Shown in pieces: positions 1 through 5,754 of a stretch of DNA of 23,943 nt (the stretch's first letter is position 1; every line of letters begins with the position of its first letter). Source of the DNA: a virus; IMG/VR virus record IMGVR_UViG_3300046167_000165, positions 1 through 23,943 of that record; one strand, given 5' to 3'. Below the pieces are notes generated by a model. The model saw only the letters and a program-made list of their open reading frames with translations. It searched no databases and was not told where the DNA came from. The position numbers were made by a program, and so were the translations under genes.

Positions 1-455
1 GCGTATTCGGGCTGTAAATGCCTCATGGCTTCCTGCTGCATCCGCTCGGCCTCTTTGCGTTCGTTCTCTCGGATCGTCTGAACTACTGGCTGCTTCAGTT
101 GGTCGTACTTGGTGAAGCAATCGACAAACTGCGCCAACTTTAGGCGTTCGTAGTACGGTCCAAAGCTTTCCTTTGCCATCATGTACAGGCACAGGCGCCA
201 ATCTTCAAGCGTAAACGTTGGAAACTGCTGAACCAGCTCGTTCACCGTCATTGCAATGTGTTCGGGTTCTGTTAGTGTCTTGTTTGCGTCGATAAACTTG
301 ACGCAGCGGCCTAGCATACCGATCAGCGCGGCCCGTGTTGGTGCTTCGTCGCAGACTAATGCCGTGCGCACGTTCGTGCCTTTAAAGCACGTTTCCACCG
401 TCAGGCGCGATACGTCCAGTTCTTGCAAATTCTGCAAGCTTTTCGCGGTTGACAT
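1..455 (-). CDS. Replication-associated protein, 3'-truncated at window edge (possible helicase loader)
   Basis: An open frame starts at ATG 455 (MSTAKSLQNLQ...) and runs off the left edge without a stop, giving 151 residues. It overlaps the end of the initiator gene (stop at 382) by 74 bases in another frame. The visible part is soluble, mostly helical and charged. A central block (TLEDWRLCLYMMAKESFG, then PYYERLKLAQFVDCF) reads like proteins that follow replication initiators in Bacteroidota phages, which I recall but cannot verify here. Position right after an iteron-bearing initiator is that of lambda P relative to lambda O, so helicase loading or recruitment is a reasonable guess from context only. 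The C-terminal visible stretch (RENERKEAERMQQEAM) is a charged helix. The frame is certain; the function is not. Confidence 0.72.
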   Translation of the reverse strand, partial: MSTAKSLQNLQELDVSRLTVETCFKGTNVRTALVCDEAPTRAALIGMLGRCVKFIDANKTLTEPEHIAMTVNELVQQFPTFTLEDWRLCLYMMAKESFGPYYERLKLAQFVDCFTKYDQLKQPVVQTIRENERKEAERMQQEAMRHLQPEY

Positions 456-1098
456 CTCTTTCAAGGTTATCCGCTCGCCGCTTGTTAGCTCTCCCGCCTT
501 TGGGTGAGTTAAATACCAAGCCTTTCCATCCGTTTGCAATTGCTGTATGAATTGCGTTGATTGCGTCGTTTTCGTTGGTGTGTTCATTTTGTAGTTTGAT
601 TAATGCCCGTTGTTCGCTTTTGGGCGATTTGTAAGTAAATCGGTGATCCGTCTTTTTATATTCTAGCCACTCAGACCATGCGGCTTCAAAGGCTTCTGTT
701 TGCCATGGAAGAACCACAGGCAAAATTTCTTCCTTGTTTTGTAGTGTTTTAGTAATATGTTTTGTAAGTTGATTAGTACGTGTCCGTTTGCGCCCACCCC
801 CCTGTCCGTTAGCACCCACCCCCCTGTCCGTTTGCGCCCACCCTAAAGTCCGTTTGTGCCCACCCTGTCCGTTTGCAACCACCCCCCTTTTGAGGTGGCC
901 GCTTTGGATCAGTCGGTATATAATCTTTCGGGTACGGTCTTCGCTTATGCCGAGCGCCTCGGCTAGTTTGGCGTTGGTCATAAAGCACGCCTTGCCATTT
1001 TCCGCAAAGCTGGCAACCTCAGCCAATAGAATACGATCCATCGGCGCGAGGTCAAGCCCCCAAATCTCCAGCGGTATCCAAATGCCTGTGCGCTTCAT
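382..1098 (-). CDS. Replication initiator / replisome-organiser-like protein carrying internal iterons
   Basis: 238 residues. The N-terminal third holds a winged helix-turn-helix (residues about 40-70, TNAKLAEALGISEDRTRKII followed by YRLIQSGHLKR), the arrangement seen in phage replication initiators and DnaD/O-like proteins. The middle (about 72-107) is a low-complexity Gly/Arg/Lys linker with two GANGQGG/VANGQGG-like units, encoded by tandem DNA repeats that look like initiator binding sites. The C-terminal part (about 136-200) has the F-x-x-A-W-x-x-W pattern and the ending ANGWKGL common in phage replisome organisers. The plan matches lambda O: DNA-binding N-terminus, origin within the gene, C-terminus for partner contacts. 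It overlaps the nuclease gene upstream by 4 bases (ATGA). The likely role is to bind the iterons and recruit the helicase/loader. Confidence 0.75.
   Translation of the reverse strand: MKRTGIWIPLEIWGLDLAPMDRILLAEVASFAENGKACFMTNAKLAEALGISEDRTRKIIYRLIQSGHLKRGVVANGQGGHKRTLGWAQTDRGVGANGQGGGRKRTRTNQLTKHITKTLQNKEEILPVVLPWQTEAFEAAWSEWLEYKKTDHRFTYKSPKSEQRALIKLQNEHTNENDAINAIHTAIANGWKGLVFNSPKGGRANKRRADNLERDVNREKLAEFARTGRIAPDGGNVL
721..778. other. AT-rich stretch beside the iterons (candidate unwinding element)
   Basis: This segment, still inside the initiator gene, is visibly rich in A and T, with runs such as ttttgtagtgttttagtaat, unlike the G+C-rich repeat block that begins at 782. Iteron origins commonly have such a segment on one side, where the duplex opens. 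This is inference from composition and position only. Confidence 0.45.
782..884. repeat. Five tandem iterons (putative replication origin)
   Basis: Five copies of an 18-bp unit, plus-strand consensus GTCCGTTTGCGCCCACCC, begin at 782, 804, 826, 848 and 867. Spacing is 22, 22, 22 and 19 bases, about two helical turns, so the sites lie roughly on one face of the helix. Copy 2 reads GTCCGTTAGCACCCACCC, copy 4 has TGTG and copy 5 TGCAACC at the variable core; the ends GTCCGTT and CCACCC are constant. The period is not a multiple of three, so the repeat encodes different residues in successive copies. Selection therefore appears to act on the DNA rather than the peptide. Location inside the initiator gene parallels the lambda origin. 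Confidence 0.75.
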
Positions 1099-1607
1099 TT
1101 TAGCTCGTCAATTGGGCGTAAATCACGCAGCTCAATTTTAAACGCGTCGGCTGGCTCTGTGTAATATTTGCCGTCTTTATCACCTTTGCGCACTTGGTAA
1201 AACCGTTCATTATACAGGCCGCGATCAATCCACCCAAGCAAGTAAGCGCCGTGCATTAACTTTTTTGGGTTGTCTGCGCGTTTCATTACCTGCATAAACA
1301 AATACACGTCACAAAGCTGATCCGCATTTGATGCATAAACACAAGCCGCAAAATTCGGATCGGGTAGTCTGTTCCGCACCTTTGTTTTTACTTCTATGCG
1401 TTTGCCATTGCGCTCTAAATCATACTCATAATCGTCAATGTTTACCGCCTTTAGGTACTTCATTGCTGCGACCTGACCAACGTAACCAGCATACTTACTG
1501 AGTTCATTGTTGCCTGTATGATTGTTTTTCATTTTTGCCTGTATGACGTCCTTGCCTGTTTCGTATGCAAAGGCCATTTCATCGGTTGTAAGCTTTTGCC
1601 ATATCAT
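1095..1607 (-). CDS. PD-(D/E)xK-type nuclease-like protein
   Basis: 170 residues. A restriction-endonuclease-like core is visible: Asp63 in DDYEYDLE, a short hairpin, then IEVKTK (Glu72-x-Lys74), the classic D...ExK triad, followed by a strand of hydrophobic residues (CDVYLFMQV). The upstream helix (YAGYVGQVAAMKYLK) fits the helix that usually precedes the first catalytic strand. Such small nucleases sit in phage replication and recombination modules, where they process junctions or free ends; the substrate cannot be read from the sequence. It overlaps both neighbours by 4 bases (start at 1607 with the HTH gene, stop at 1095 with the initiator), so it belongs to the early operon. Fold assignment is by motif only. 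Confidence 0.65.
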   Translation of the reverse strand: MIWQKLTTDEMAFAYETGKDVIQAKMKNNHTGNNELSKYAGYVGQVAAMKYLKAVNIDDYEYDLERNGKRIEVKTKVRNRLPDPNFAACVYASNADQLCDVYLFMQVMKRADNPKKLMHGAYLLGWIDRGLYNERFYQVRKGDKDGKYYTEPADAFKIELRDLRPIDELK

Positions 1608-1849
1608 TTCGGGCGGTTCTCGTTGATTTGCTCCATGGACGCGGCTACCGCGTCGAATAGCTGCAACGGCTCCACGCCGTCCAGCTGTATGATTTGACCA
1701 CTGTGCTTCAATATGCCTGACGGGTTACGGAAACAGTAATTTTCTACCGTGCGGCGGGTTACGCCAAGATCATCCGCGCACCTGTCTACCGTCTTGTAAT
1801 GTTGCTTTATAAACTGTCTCAAATTCATCGTATTCAATGTGAAGTTCAT
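1604..1849 (-). CDS. Small helix-turn-helix DNA-binding protein
   Basis: 81 residues from ATG 1849; a second ATG at 1828 gives 74. I prefer 1849 because it follows an A-rich stretch (GCAAATAAAAC), the usual initiation context in Bacteroidota. The segment DRCADDLGVTRRTVENYC is a compact helix-turn-helix of the Cro/XRE type: helix, glycine turn, recognition helix with RRTVENY. The rest is a short helical tail. The start lies inside the preceding gene (80-base overlap) and the stop overlaps the nuclease start by 4 bases. Probable role: transcription regulator of the phage, or an origin-binding accessory protein. No binding site can be assigned, although the direct repeat in the early promoter is a candidate. 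Confidence 0.65.
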   Translation of the reverse strand: MNFTLNTMNLRQFIKQHYKTVDRCADDLGVTRRTVENYCFRNPSGILKHSGQIIQLDGVEPLQLFDAVAASMEQINENRPK

Positions 1850-1979
1850 GTTTTATTTGCTTGGTGCGCAGATCCTCGACGTACTTGGCAAAGCTGCCGT
1901 AGTTCTCGAACGTGACGCGCGTGTTTTGCTTTGGTAGCTTAACGATATATCGCACCTCAGAAAGGGAAATCTGCGCCAT
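1770..1979 (-). CDS. Small unknown protein of the early operon
   Basis: 69 residues, beginning MAQISLSEVRYIVKLPKQNT. I recognise no family. It is soluble, with several short amphipathic strands and a charged middle (DLRTKQIKHELHIEYDEFE), suggesting a small alpha/beta fold. The ATG lies in the last codons of the DUF3127 gene (23-base overlap) and its 3' end overlaps the HTH gene by 80 bases, so the frame rests on overlaps at both ends. The dense packing and coherent amino-acid composition favour a real gene. Function unknown. Confidence 0.6.
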   Translation of the reverse strand: MAQISLSEVRYIVKLPKQNTRVTFENYGSFAKYVEDLRTKQIKHELHIEYDEFETVYKATLQDGRQVRG

Positions 1980-2298
1980 CTTTTGCAGGTTGCTGGGTTG
2001 GTGCTGGATTGCCTTCTACTATCTCATACTTCCAAGGCACTAGCGACATAAATACAATCAATGGCGATGTTTCATCCTTTTGCCATTCGCTGCCGCGTAC
2101 GTTGCACCGTGCTTTGATCGTCTTGCCTTCAGGCAATGCAACGGCTTCATCTACGTCGTCTTTCAGAAACTCCAGCGCCAAGGTCTGCGGATATTTGCCA
2201 TCTTGGATTTCAACGTGTACTTCGCACTTCCTAAAGCCGCTTTCAAATTCCATCGGTTTGCAAACGCGCTTAATAACTCCCTCAATTATCAATTCCAT
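1957..2298 (-). CDS. DUF3127 family OB-fold protein (single-strand-binding-like)
   Basis: 113 residues from the internal ATG at 2298. The longer frame to 2355 adds residues that would overlap the upstream gene heavily. Features of DUF3127 are visible: MELIIEGVIKRV at the start, GFRKCEVHVE, then KYPQTLALEF, and an NVRGSEWQ block followed by FMSLVPWKYEIVE. The family has the look of a single-stranded-DNA-binding OB fold and is widespread in Bacteroidota and their phages. The C-terminus ends Pro/Gln-rich and then acidic and aromatic (DGADFPF). This resembles the acidic tip by which SSB proteins recruit partners, so an SSB role in phage replication is likely. It sits among recombination and replication genes. 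The family call is strong; the SSB role is inferred. Confidence 0.8.
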   Translation of the reverse strand: MELIIEGVIKRVCKPMEFESGFRKCEVHVEIQDGKYPQTLALEFLKDDVDEAVALPEGKTIKARCNVRGSEWQKDETSPLIVFMSLVPWKYEIVEGNPAPTQQPAKDGADFPF

Positions 2299-2557
2299 GT
2301 TTTTTATATGATTTAGTGAATTCAGTTTGTGAACAGTTGGGCAAGTCGATTGCACGCAACTGGTTTAATCGTAGCCGCTCGAATATCTCACGCCAGCGGC
2401 TTGGCGTTGGGTCTGTGTCTATTATTTCATCTTCTAACCCGTCATCGTCGTCCTTCATCGTGGACGTGCTGAGCAGGTGTAATGCGTAGTCTTTGACATC
2501 CTCCACGTGTGCAGATTGGTCAGCCTCTACACTGTCAAAAAATTCGTCAAGGTTCAT
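2282..2557 (-). CDS. Small acidic unknown protein
   Basis: 91 residues, very acidic in its middle (KDDDDGLEDEIIDTD). I recognise no domain. The C-terminal third (SRWREIFERLRLNQLRAIDL) looks like an amphipathic helix with basic residues. It starts by an ATGA overlap with the gene upstream (2554/2557) and overlaps the DUF3127 start by 17 bases. The acidic stretch could mediate contact with a DNA-binding partner encoded next door, but that is speculation. Its presence in an uninterrupted, coupled operon supports it being real. Confidence 0.6.
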   Translation of the reverse strand: MNLDEFFDSVEADQSAHVEDVKDYALHLLSTSTMKDDDDGLEDEIIDTDPTPSRWREIFERLRLNQLRAIDLPNCSQTEFTKSYKKHGIDN

Positions 2558-2928
2558 TCGTCTATTTCATGTTCAGAATAAACGCCTGCGGTGTAGAAGC
2601 CTGCGAGTTTCAATATTGCACGCGATAAGGCCCTTTTTTCAGCCATGGCAATCGGGTAAGCGTTTCGGTTATTTGCTTTGCTGCTTTCGCCATACGTCTC
2701 CACTTGCCCTATTTCGCATTTTGCGTAGGCTTTAATGCAATATCTCCCCTCCTTTGGGTCTGAGTATTCCGCGACGGTAGAAAAGCGCACTGTGGCCTTT
2801 ATTTTGGCTTGTAAGTGCTCAACGCCTCGGCGCGTCATAATGACAAAGCCGCGCGGGTCTTTGTGGAAGTGATCAGGCTGCATATCATACTTCTCGGACA
2901 GCGCCCGCAGTTCATCGGTGTTGTTCAT
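2554..2928 (-). CDS. Unknown phage protein, possibly recombination-associated
   Basis: 124 residues. The N-terminal half predicts strands (GFVIMTRRGVEHLQAKIKAT, then VRFSTVAEY); a middle block covers CIKAYAKCEIG. The C-terminal part has NAYPIAMAEKRALSRAILKL followed by AGFYTAGVYSEHE. A run like AEKRA..RAILKL..G.Y occurs near the end of several phage single-strand-annealing proteins (Rad52/ERF-like) and in a Bacteroidota phage family of unknown function. I cannot tell these apart. Position between a primase-like and an SSB-like gene fits a recombination role. Both ends show 4-base overlaps. The gene is secure; the function is a guess. Confidence 0.6.
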   Translation of the reverse strand: MNNTDELRALSEKYDMQPDHFHKDPRGFVIMTRRGVEHLQAKIKATVRFSTVAEYSDPKEGRYCIKAYAKCEIGQVETYGESSKANNRNAYPIAMAEKRALSRAILKLAGFYTAGVYSEHEIDE

Positions 2929-3449
2929 GACTCGAATTTTAATGGTTTGACGTCGTAATTAATGAAGGGTGCATACCCTGAAGCAAAGCGCAGGCTGCTT
3001 AAATTGTTTGAAACGGGCACATCTACCACTACATTAAACTGTTCTTCAATTAGATCCATGACGCGGCTGGCCTTTTCCCTGTGGTTGTTTTGGTCGATGC
3101 CTTCGACTGCAACCAGCATATAACAACCCTCGCCCATGCAGCTAATGCCACCCGCTACAATGTAGGGCGCGGCCTCCATGTCTCGCGCTAAGTTCTCAGG
3201 ATCAAAGCCACCGCGTTGGTGCTTGCCGTCTATGTCAACCTGTACTAGACCGCTGTGCTGCTGAATCGTGTCCTGCCTGCGGCTGTAAAATACACCGTGC
3301 GGCATGATCGCAGGGAGCTGCTTCTTGTTGTAGTCGTTGATCATGACGTCAGGCCGTACGTGTTCGAGCCATTCCATTAGATACACGCGCCTCGTTTCGC
3401 GATCAAACGCGCCACGGCAGGAGCTTACTTGTATTGTTTCAACGTTCAT
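2925..3449 (-). CDS. BT4734/VirE N-terminal domain protein (primase-like)
   Basis: 174 residues. The visible pattern is that of the BT4734-like/VirE N-terminal domain: a KKQLPAIMPHGVF segment (residues 42-54), then QHSGLVQVDIDGK (64-76) with the paired acidic residues expected for a metal site, a glycine-rich GGISCMGEGCYMLVAV strand-turn (100-115), and a late FASGYAPFIN region resembling the usual closing motif. This domain is related to archaeo-eukaryotic primases and is common at the start of Bacteroidota phage and mobile-element replication proteins, often fused to a helicase. Here it stands alone, about half the length of the fused forms, with no helicase in the window. Likely role: priming or initiation of phage DNA synthesis. 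Confidence 0.72.
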   Translation of the reverse strand: MNVETIQVSSCRGAFDRETRRVYLMEWLEHVRPDVMINDYNKKQLPAIMPHGVFYSRRQDTIQQHSGLVQVDIDGKHQRGGFDPENLARDMEAAPYIVAGGISCMGEGCYMLVAVEGIDQNNHREKASRVMDLIEEQFNVVVDVPVSNNLSSLRFASGYAPFINYDVKPLKFES

Positions 3450-3595
3450 CGTTCTCGGTTTTGCTTTAGGTGCATTTTCATCTTGTCAATCAAGCGCAGA
3501 AACTCGCGTTCCTCGGCTAGGTCTTGCTGCCATTGGTTGAATGACGTCGGGGCTGTTACTTGTACGCTGCTGCGCACGCAAATAGGTTTGTTCAT
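3446..3595 (-). CDS. Small unknown protein, 49 aa
   Basis: ATG 3595 to TGA ending 3446 encodes 49 residues (MNKPICVRSSVQVTAP...). The C-terminal two-thirds is one strongly charged amphipathic helix (QQDLAEEREFLRLIDKMKM...), coiled-coil-like. The start overlaps the stop of the gene before it (ATGA), and the stop overlaps the ATG of the primase-like gene the same way, so it fills the operon exactly. The perfect coupling at both ends is the main evidence. Function unknown. Confidence 0.62.
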   Translation of the reverse strand: MNKPICVRSSVQVTAPTSFNQWQQDLAEEREFLRLIDKMKMHLKQNRER

Positions 3596-3708
3596 TGGTC
3601 TAGTTTTTCGTCTTGGTATTTGTCGTGTTGTTCGTCGGCCTCTTCAAAAAAGTCACGGCCTTCGTCTTCGTCGTCTGCTGGGTAATCGTATCCTTCGCGC
3701 CACATCAT
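3592..3708 (-). CDS. Small acidic protein, 38 aa
   Basis: Starts at the first of two adjacent ATGs (3708 or 3705) and ends with TGA at 3592, giving 38 or 37 residues. It is extremely acidic (ADDEDEGRDFFEEADEQ in the centre) with a few aromatic residues at the start (MMWREGYDY). It is coupled by ATGA overlaps to the genes on both sides. A tiny acidic early protein could act as a DNA mimic or an inhibitor of a host enzyme, but there is no direct evidence. It is too small for family recognition. Confidence 0.6.
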   Translation of the reverse strand: MMWREGYDYPADDEDEGRDFFEEADEQHDKYQDEKLDQ

Positions 3709-3968
3709 TTTACTTTATTTGAAAACCATTGCATTGGGTTATTGTACTCTGTTCCTGTCATTATGTTGCGTGCGCTTATTGGTTCAAAACCGTTTCCGCA
3801 ATCTTCCAAAACAACTAACCAATCTCGATACTTCACAATTGCTTGAGCTGGTTTCAATACGCCTTCCATAACGTATTTACCGCCTTGAATGTAGTCAATT
3901 GAAGTTGAATCACCACTTATAACTAACTTGTCGTCAAGGTCTTGAAGTTGTTGGATTGAGTAATTCAT
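3705..3968 (-). CDS. First gene of the early operon, unknown, 87 aa
   Basis: 87 residues from ATG 3968. The longer frame to 4010 starts with a TTG lying inside the promoter and is rejected. I recognise no family. It is soluble: a charged N-terminus (MNYSIQQLQDLDDKL), a strand-rich middle (KYRDWLVVLEDCGNGFEP) and a SARNIMTGTEYNNP turn. By eye it is richer in A+T than its neighbours, which may mark a recent acquisition. It lies about 30 bases downstream of a clear Bacteroidota promoter, so it should be the first and most strongly transcribed early gene, a usual place for host-takeover or regulatory proteins. Its stop overlaps the next start (ATGA). Confidence 0.7.
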   Translation of the reverse strand: MNYSIQQLQDLDDKLVISGDSTSIDYIQGGKYVMEGVLKPAQAIVKYRDWLVVLEDCGNGFEPISARNIMTGTEYNNPMQWFSNKVK

Positions 3969-3997
3969 GGTAGTGTTGTTTGTTTGTTTGACTGAGT

Positions 3998-4027
3998 CAA
4001 AGATACGCAACTTATTTCGTTACGCAA
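3998..4027 (-). promoter_or_regulatory. Bacteroidota-type promoter for the early operon, with a TTGCGTA direct repeat
   Basis: Reading the minus strand, TTG (4027-4025) is followed by a 19-base spacer and TATCTTTG (4005-3998). This matches the Bacteroidota housekeeping promoter TTTG-N19-TAnnTTTG, with the -33 element reduced to TTG. TTGCGTA occurs twice, once over each element (4027-4021 and 4010-4004), 17 bases apart start to start, and could be a repressor operator. Transcription would run leftwards into the 87-aa gene, leaving a leader of roughly 25 bases. Confidence 0.75.
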
Positions 4028-4065
4028 GCTTTTTCGTAAAAAACTTTGATTTTTTTTTAGCGCAC

Positions 4066-4096
4066 AAAAAAAGGCCACCCCGTTGGGCAGCCCTTT
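4066..4096 (-). terminator. Intrinsic terminator at the end of the lysis/late operon
   Basis: On the minus strand AAGGGCTGCCC, a short AAC loop and GGGGTGGCCTT form an imperfect hairpin (one bulged G and two G-U pairs), followed by seven T residues (4072-4066). It lies 46 bases after the holin-like gene and just before the early promoter, so it separates late from early transcription. The segment 4097-4141 holds nothing else that I can identify. Confidence 0.65.
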
Positions 4097-4141
4097 AAAT
4101 CAACTTGCAAACAAACTAGGAAACAAACCTATTCGGCTAAG

Positions 4142-4327
4142 TTAGTCATTTTTTCGCGCTTCTCGGCGTTCCTTTCGCCTATCGCTTACGATTGCATTTA
4201 TTAGCGTGTCTAGCCATCCAAATACTTTGTTATCTGCTTCTGTCGGTGTGAGGTTTACAATCACCTTCACGAATGCCATAAGAGCCAAAACAATCTCGGC
4301 CCAATAAGTCTGAATCAATTCACCCAT
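4142..4327 (-). CDS. Small membrane protein, holin candidate
   Basis: 61 residues with one clear transmembrane segment near the N-terminus (residues about 8-25, YWAEIVLALMAFVKVIVN). A conserved-looking LTPTEADN turn, a second weakly hydrophobic helix (FGWLDTLINAIV) and a strongly basic tail (DRRKERREARK) follow. One or two helices plus a charged C-terminus and lysis-cassette position fit a holin. The VNLTPTEADNK block recalls phage proteins with LTPT-K-DD that are annotated as holins, from memory. It is the last gene before the terminator. Other candidates for the same role are the 40- and 67-residue membrane proteins upstream of the endolysin. Confidence 0.6.
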   Translation of the reverse strand: MGELIQTYWAEIVLALMAFVKVIVNLTPTEADNKVFGWLDTLINAIVSDRRKERREARKND

Positions 4328-4351
4328 AATGTAAAAATTTAGTGCAAGGTA

Positions 4352-5065
4352 TTAAAGCGGCATCAAACAATTAATAGCCGTATGCCCACCTATGACCACG
4401 CCGCAACCGATTGCCTGCTTTTTGTAGTGCTTGGCATATGCAGCCGCGTAGCTATCGCGGTCGATGCCGCACCCCACCTGCATACCAAATATTTTGCTGC
4501 GGTTGCCTACCAGCCACTCAACATATGCCTGCGTGTGTATGTGCCCCTGTACCGTGCTCTGCATATCGTTCTTCGCCTTGGTGCGTGCTGTGCCACCTTC
4601 CCCGTGAACGTATTGCACGCCGTCGTATTCAATGCGCTCCACCCAATTCCATGCTGTACCCAACACTTCGTTGTAGTCTTTAATCCATTCGCGCGGCACT
4701 GATGAGCTGAACGCTTTGCGCATTATTAGCCTGTCATGGTTGCCTATAATGACGTCAGCAATCGGAAACGCCTGCGCCCACTTATCGACGTGCTTTATAG
4801 CTTCCTGTAGCTCATACCCTCCACTCATTCCGTTGCCGTCAGTCTCATGGTACGACGCATAATGATTGTCGAGAATATCACCGATTGCAATGACTTGATT
4901 GCAGGCAAAGCGGTCGTACGTGTCTAAACAAAACTCAAAATATCCGTCAAGCTCGAACGGACAATGTAAGTCACCTATAACCAAAATACGCCGCTCCTTT
5001 GTTCTCAGGTAGTCTAGCGCACGCATCTGCTGGGCGTTTATTCGTGGGCGTATGTCCTTAGTCAT
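4352..5065 (-). CDS. Calcineurin-like metallophosphoesterase
   Basis: 237 residues with the full metallophosphoesterase signature: GDLHCPF (Asp32, His34), GDILDNH (Asp63), GNHDR (Asn109, His110), a VHGEGG block (His154) and GHIHTQA (His175, His177). These residues bind two metal ions in the calcineurin/Mre11/serine-threonine phosphatase superfamily. The substrate cannot be told; phage members include protein phosphatases, nucleotide phosphoesterases and DNA nucleases. The LHCPFE variant in the first motif is frequent in phage-encoded members. It starts inside the end of the endolysin gene (8-base overlap), so it is translated with the lysis genes. That is an unusual position, as phage phosphoesterases are more often early genes. 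Confidence 0.85.
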   Translation of the reverse strand: MTKDIRPRINAQQMRALDYLRTKERRILVIGDLHCPFELDGYFEFCLDTYDRFACNQVIAIGDILDNHYASYHETDGNGMSGGYELQEAIKHVDKWAQAFPIADVIIGNHDRLIMRKAFSSSVPREWIKDYNEVLGTAWNWVERIEYDGVQYVHGEGGTARTKAKNDMQSTVQGHIHTQAYVEWLVGNRSKIFGMQVGCGIDRDSYAAAYAKHYKKQAIGCGVVIGGHTAINCLMPL

Positions 5066-5441
5066 ATAACCAAACTACATCCGCATCTTTTGCGGGGTGA
5101 TCGTCCACGTGTATGAAGTCCTTGTGAATGCCAATGCGGTTAAATCCCGCCTCGTAAAGTGCGCCAAGGATATAGCCGCGCGTTCTGCTGTCACTGCATA
5201 CAATATCAACCGCCAAGCCGTCAAGGTGGGCGCTGTCTTTCTTTCCGCCGCTCGCCCGATTGTGTGCGCTGCATCTCACGCCTGAGCTGATCCGAAACTG
5301 TACGCCAGCTTTGTGGCGGGCGTCGTCCAGCATCATTAAAAAATCCATGTCCATTATGTCGATACCAAGGCCCTCAGAATTTGTGCGGCATTTCTTGCAC
5401 TTGCAGTCAAATTCTTCAAAGCGGAAGTATCTTAGTTCCAT
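5058..5441 (-). CDS. Peptidase M15 endolysin (D-Ala-D-Ala / L-Ala-D-Glu peptidase type)
   Basis: 127 residues, the whole length of a single M15 catalytic domain. Zinc ligands are visible: SAHLDGLAVD gives His72 and Asp79 of the SxHxxGxAxD motif, and FIHVDDH gives His111. A preceding ISSGVRCSAHN strand-loop is also typical. The N-terminal segment has a CKCKKC cluster (residues 13-18), seen in M15_3 members, where it may hold structural metal. No signal peptide or cell-wall-binding domain is present, so a holin is needed for release to the periplasm. It cleaves peptidoglycan stem peptides. It overlaps the 40-aa membrane protein by 10 bases and the phosphoesterase by 8. Confidence 0.88.
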   Translation of the reverse strand: MELRYFRFEEFDCKCKKCRTNSEGLGIDIMDMDFLMMLDDARHKAGVQFRISSGVRCSAHNRASGGKKDSAHLDGLAVDIVCSDSRTRGYILGALYEAGFNRIGIHKDFIHVDDHPAKDADVVWLYD

Positions 5442-5554
5442 AATAGGGCGCAGGCGGCGATCAATATAATTAAATCCGCAACGTCTGCCCTTCCGTACTC
5501 GCGAGCCTTATATATGACGTTGACGGTTATGGTTGCTAAGATAATCCAAATCAT
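5432..5554 (-). CDS. Tiny membrane protein, 40 aa, in the lysis cassette
   Basis: ATG 5554 to TAA 5432 encodes 40 residues. Two hydrophobic segments, IWIILATITVNVIY and then LIILIAACALLW, are separated by a charged turn (KAREYGRADVAD). That gives a two-helix hairpin like a small holin or holin regulator. Its start overlaps the stop of the preceding membrane/coiled-coil gene (ATGA), and its end overlaps the endolysin start by 10 bases. Location directly before the endolysin is the classic holin position. No homolog is recognised. Confidence 0.65.
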   Translation of the reverse strand: MIWIILATITVNVIYKAREYGRADVADLIILIAACALLWN

Positions 5555-5754
5555 TTTTGAAGCTTTGCAATCATTAACTCGATTTTGTGGACGCTAGCCA
5601 GTAGTTCTTTCATGTCGCTTTTTATCTCGTTGCTGTCTAGTTCCAACTGTATCACGCGGCTTTTGAGGCGTGCCACCGTGCTGTTAAGGTTTACCCATAC
5701 ACCTACCAAACCCGCCACAACTGGCAATACGATTGCAACAATTTCCCACTCCAT
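5551..5754 (-). CDS. Membrane-anchored coiled-coil protein, 67 aa
   Basis: 67 residues from ATG 5754. The start overlaps the tail gene stop as TGATG; the longer frame to 5784 is unnecessary. Residues about 3-20 (WEIVAIVLPVVAGLVGVW) form one transmembrane helix. The remainder is a heptad-patterned coiled coil (STVARLKSRVIQLELDSNEI, then KSDMKELLASVHKIELMI). This is the plan of small phage lysis-cassette proteins related in layout to XhlA or to spanin/holin accessory factors, although XhlA has its membrane helix at the other end. It is probably an inner-membrane lysis accessory factor. An alternative is a tail-associated membrane protein, because it directly follows the tail-tip gene. Confidence 0.65.
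   Translation of the reverse strand: MEWEIVAIVLPVVAGLVGVWVNLNSTVARLKSRVIQLELDSNEIKSDMKELLASVHKIELMIAKLQK

Noticed and set aside
782-884. Tandem repeats as a CRISPR array
   Set aside because: Units are 18 bp with only 1-4 bases between them and no unique spacers; they lie inside a coding gene. Iterons fit far better.
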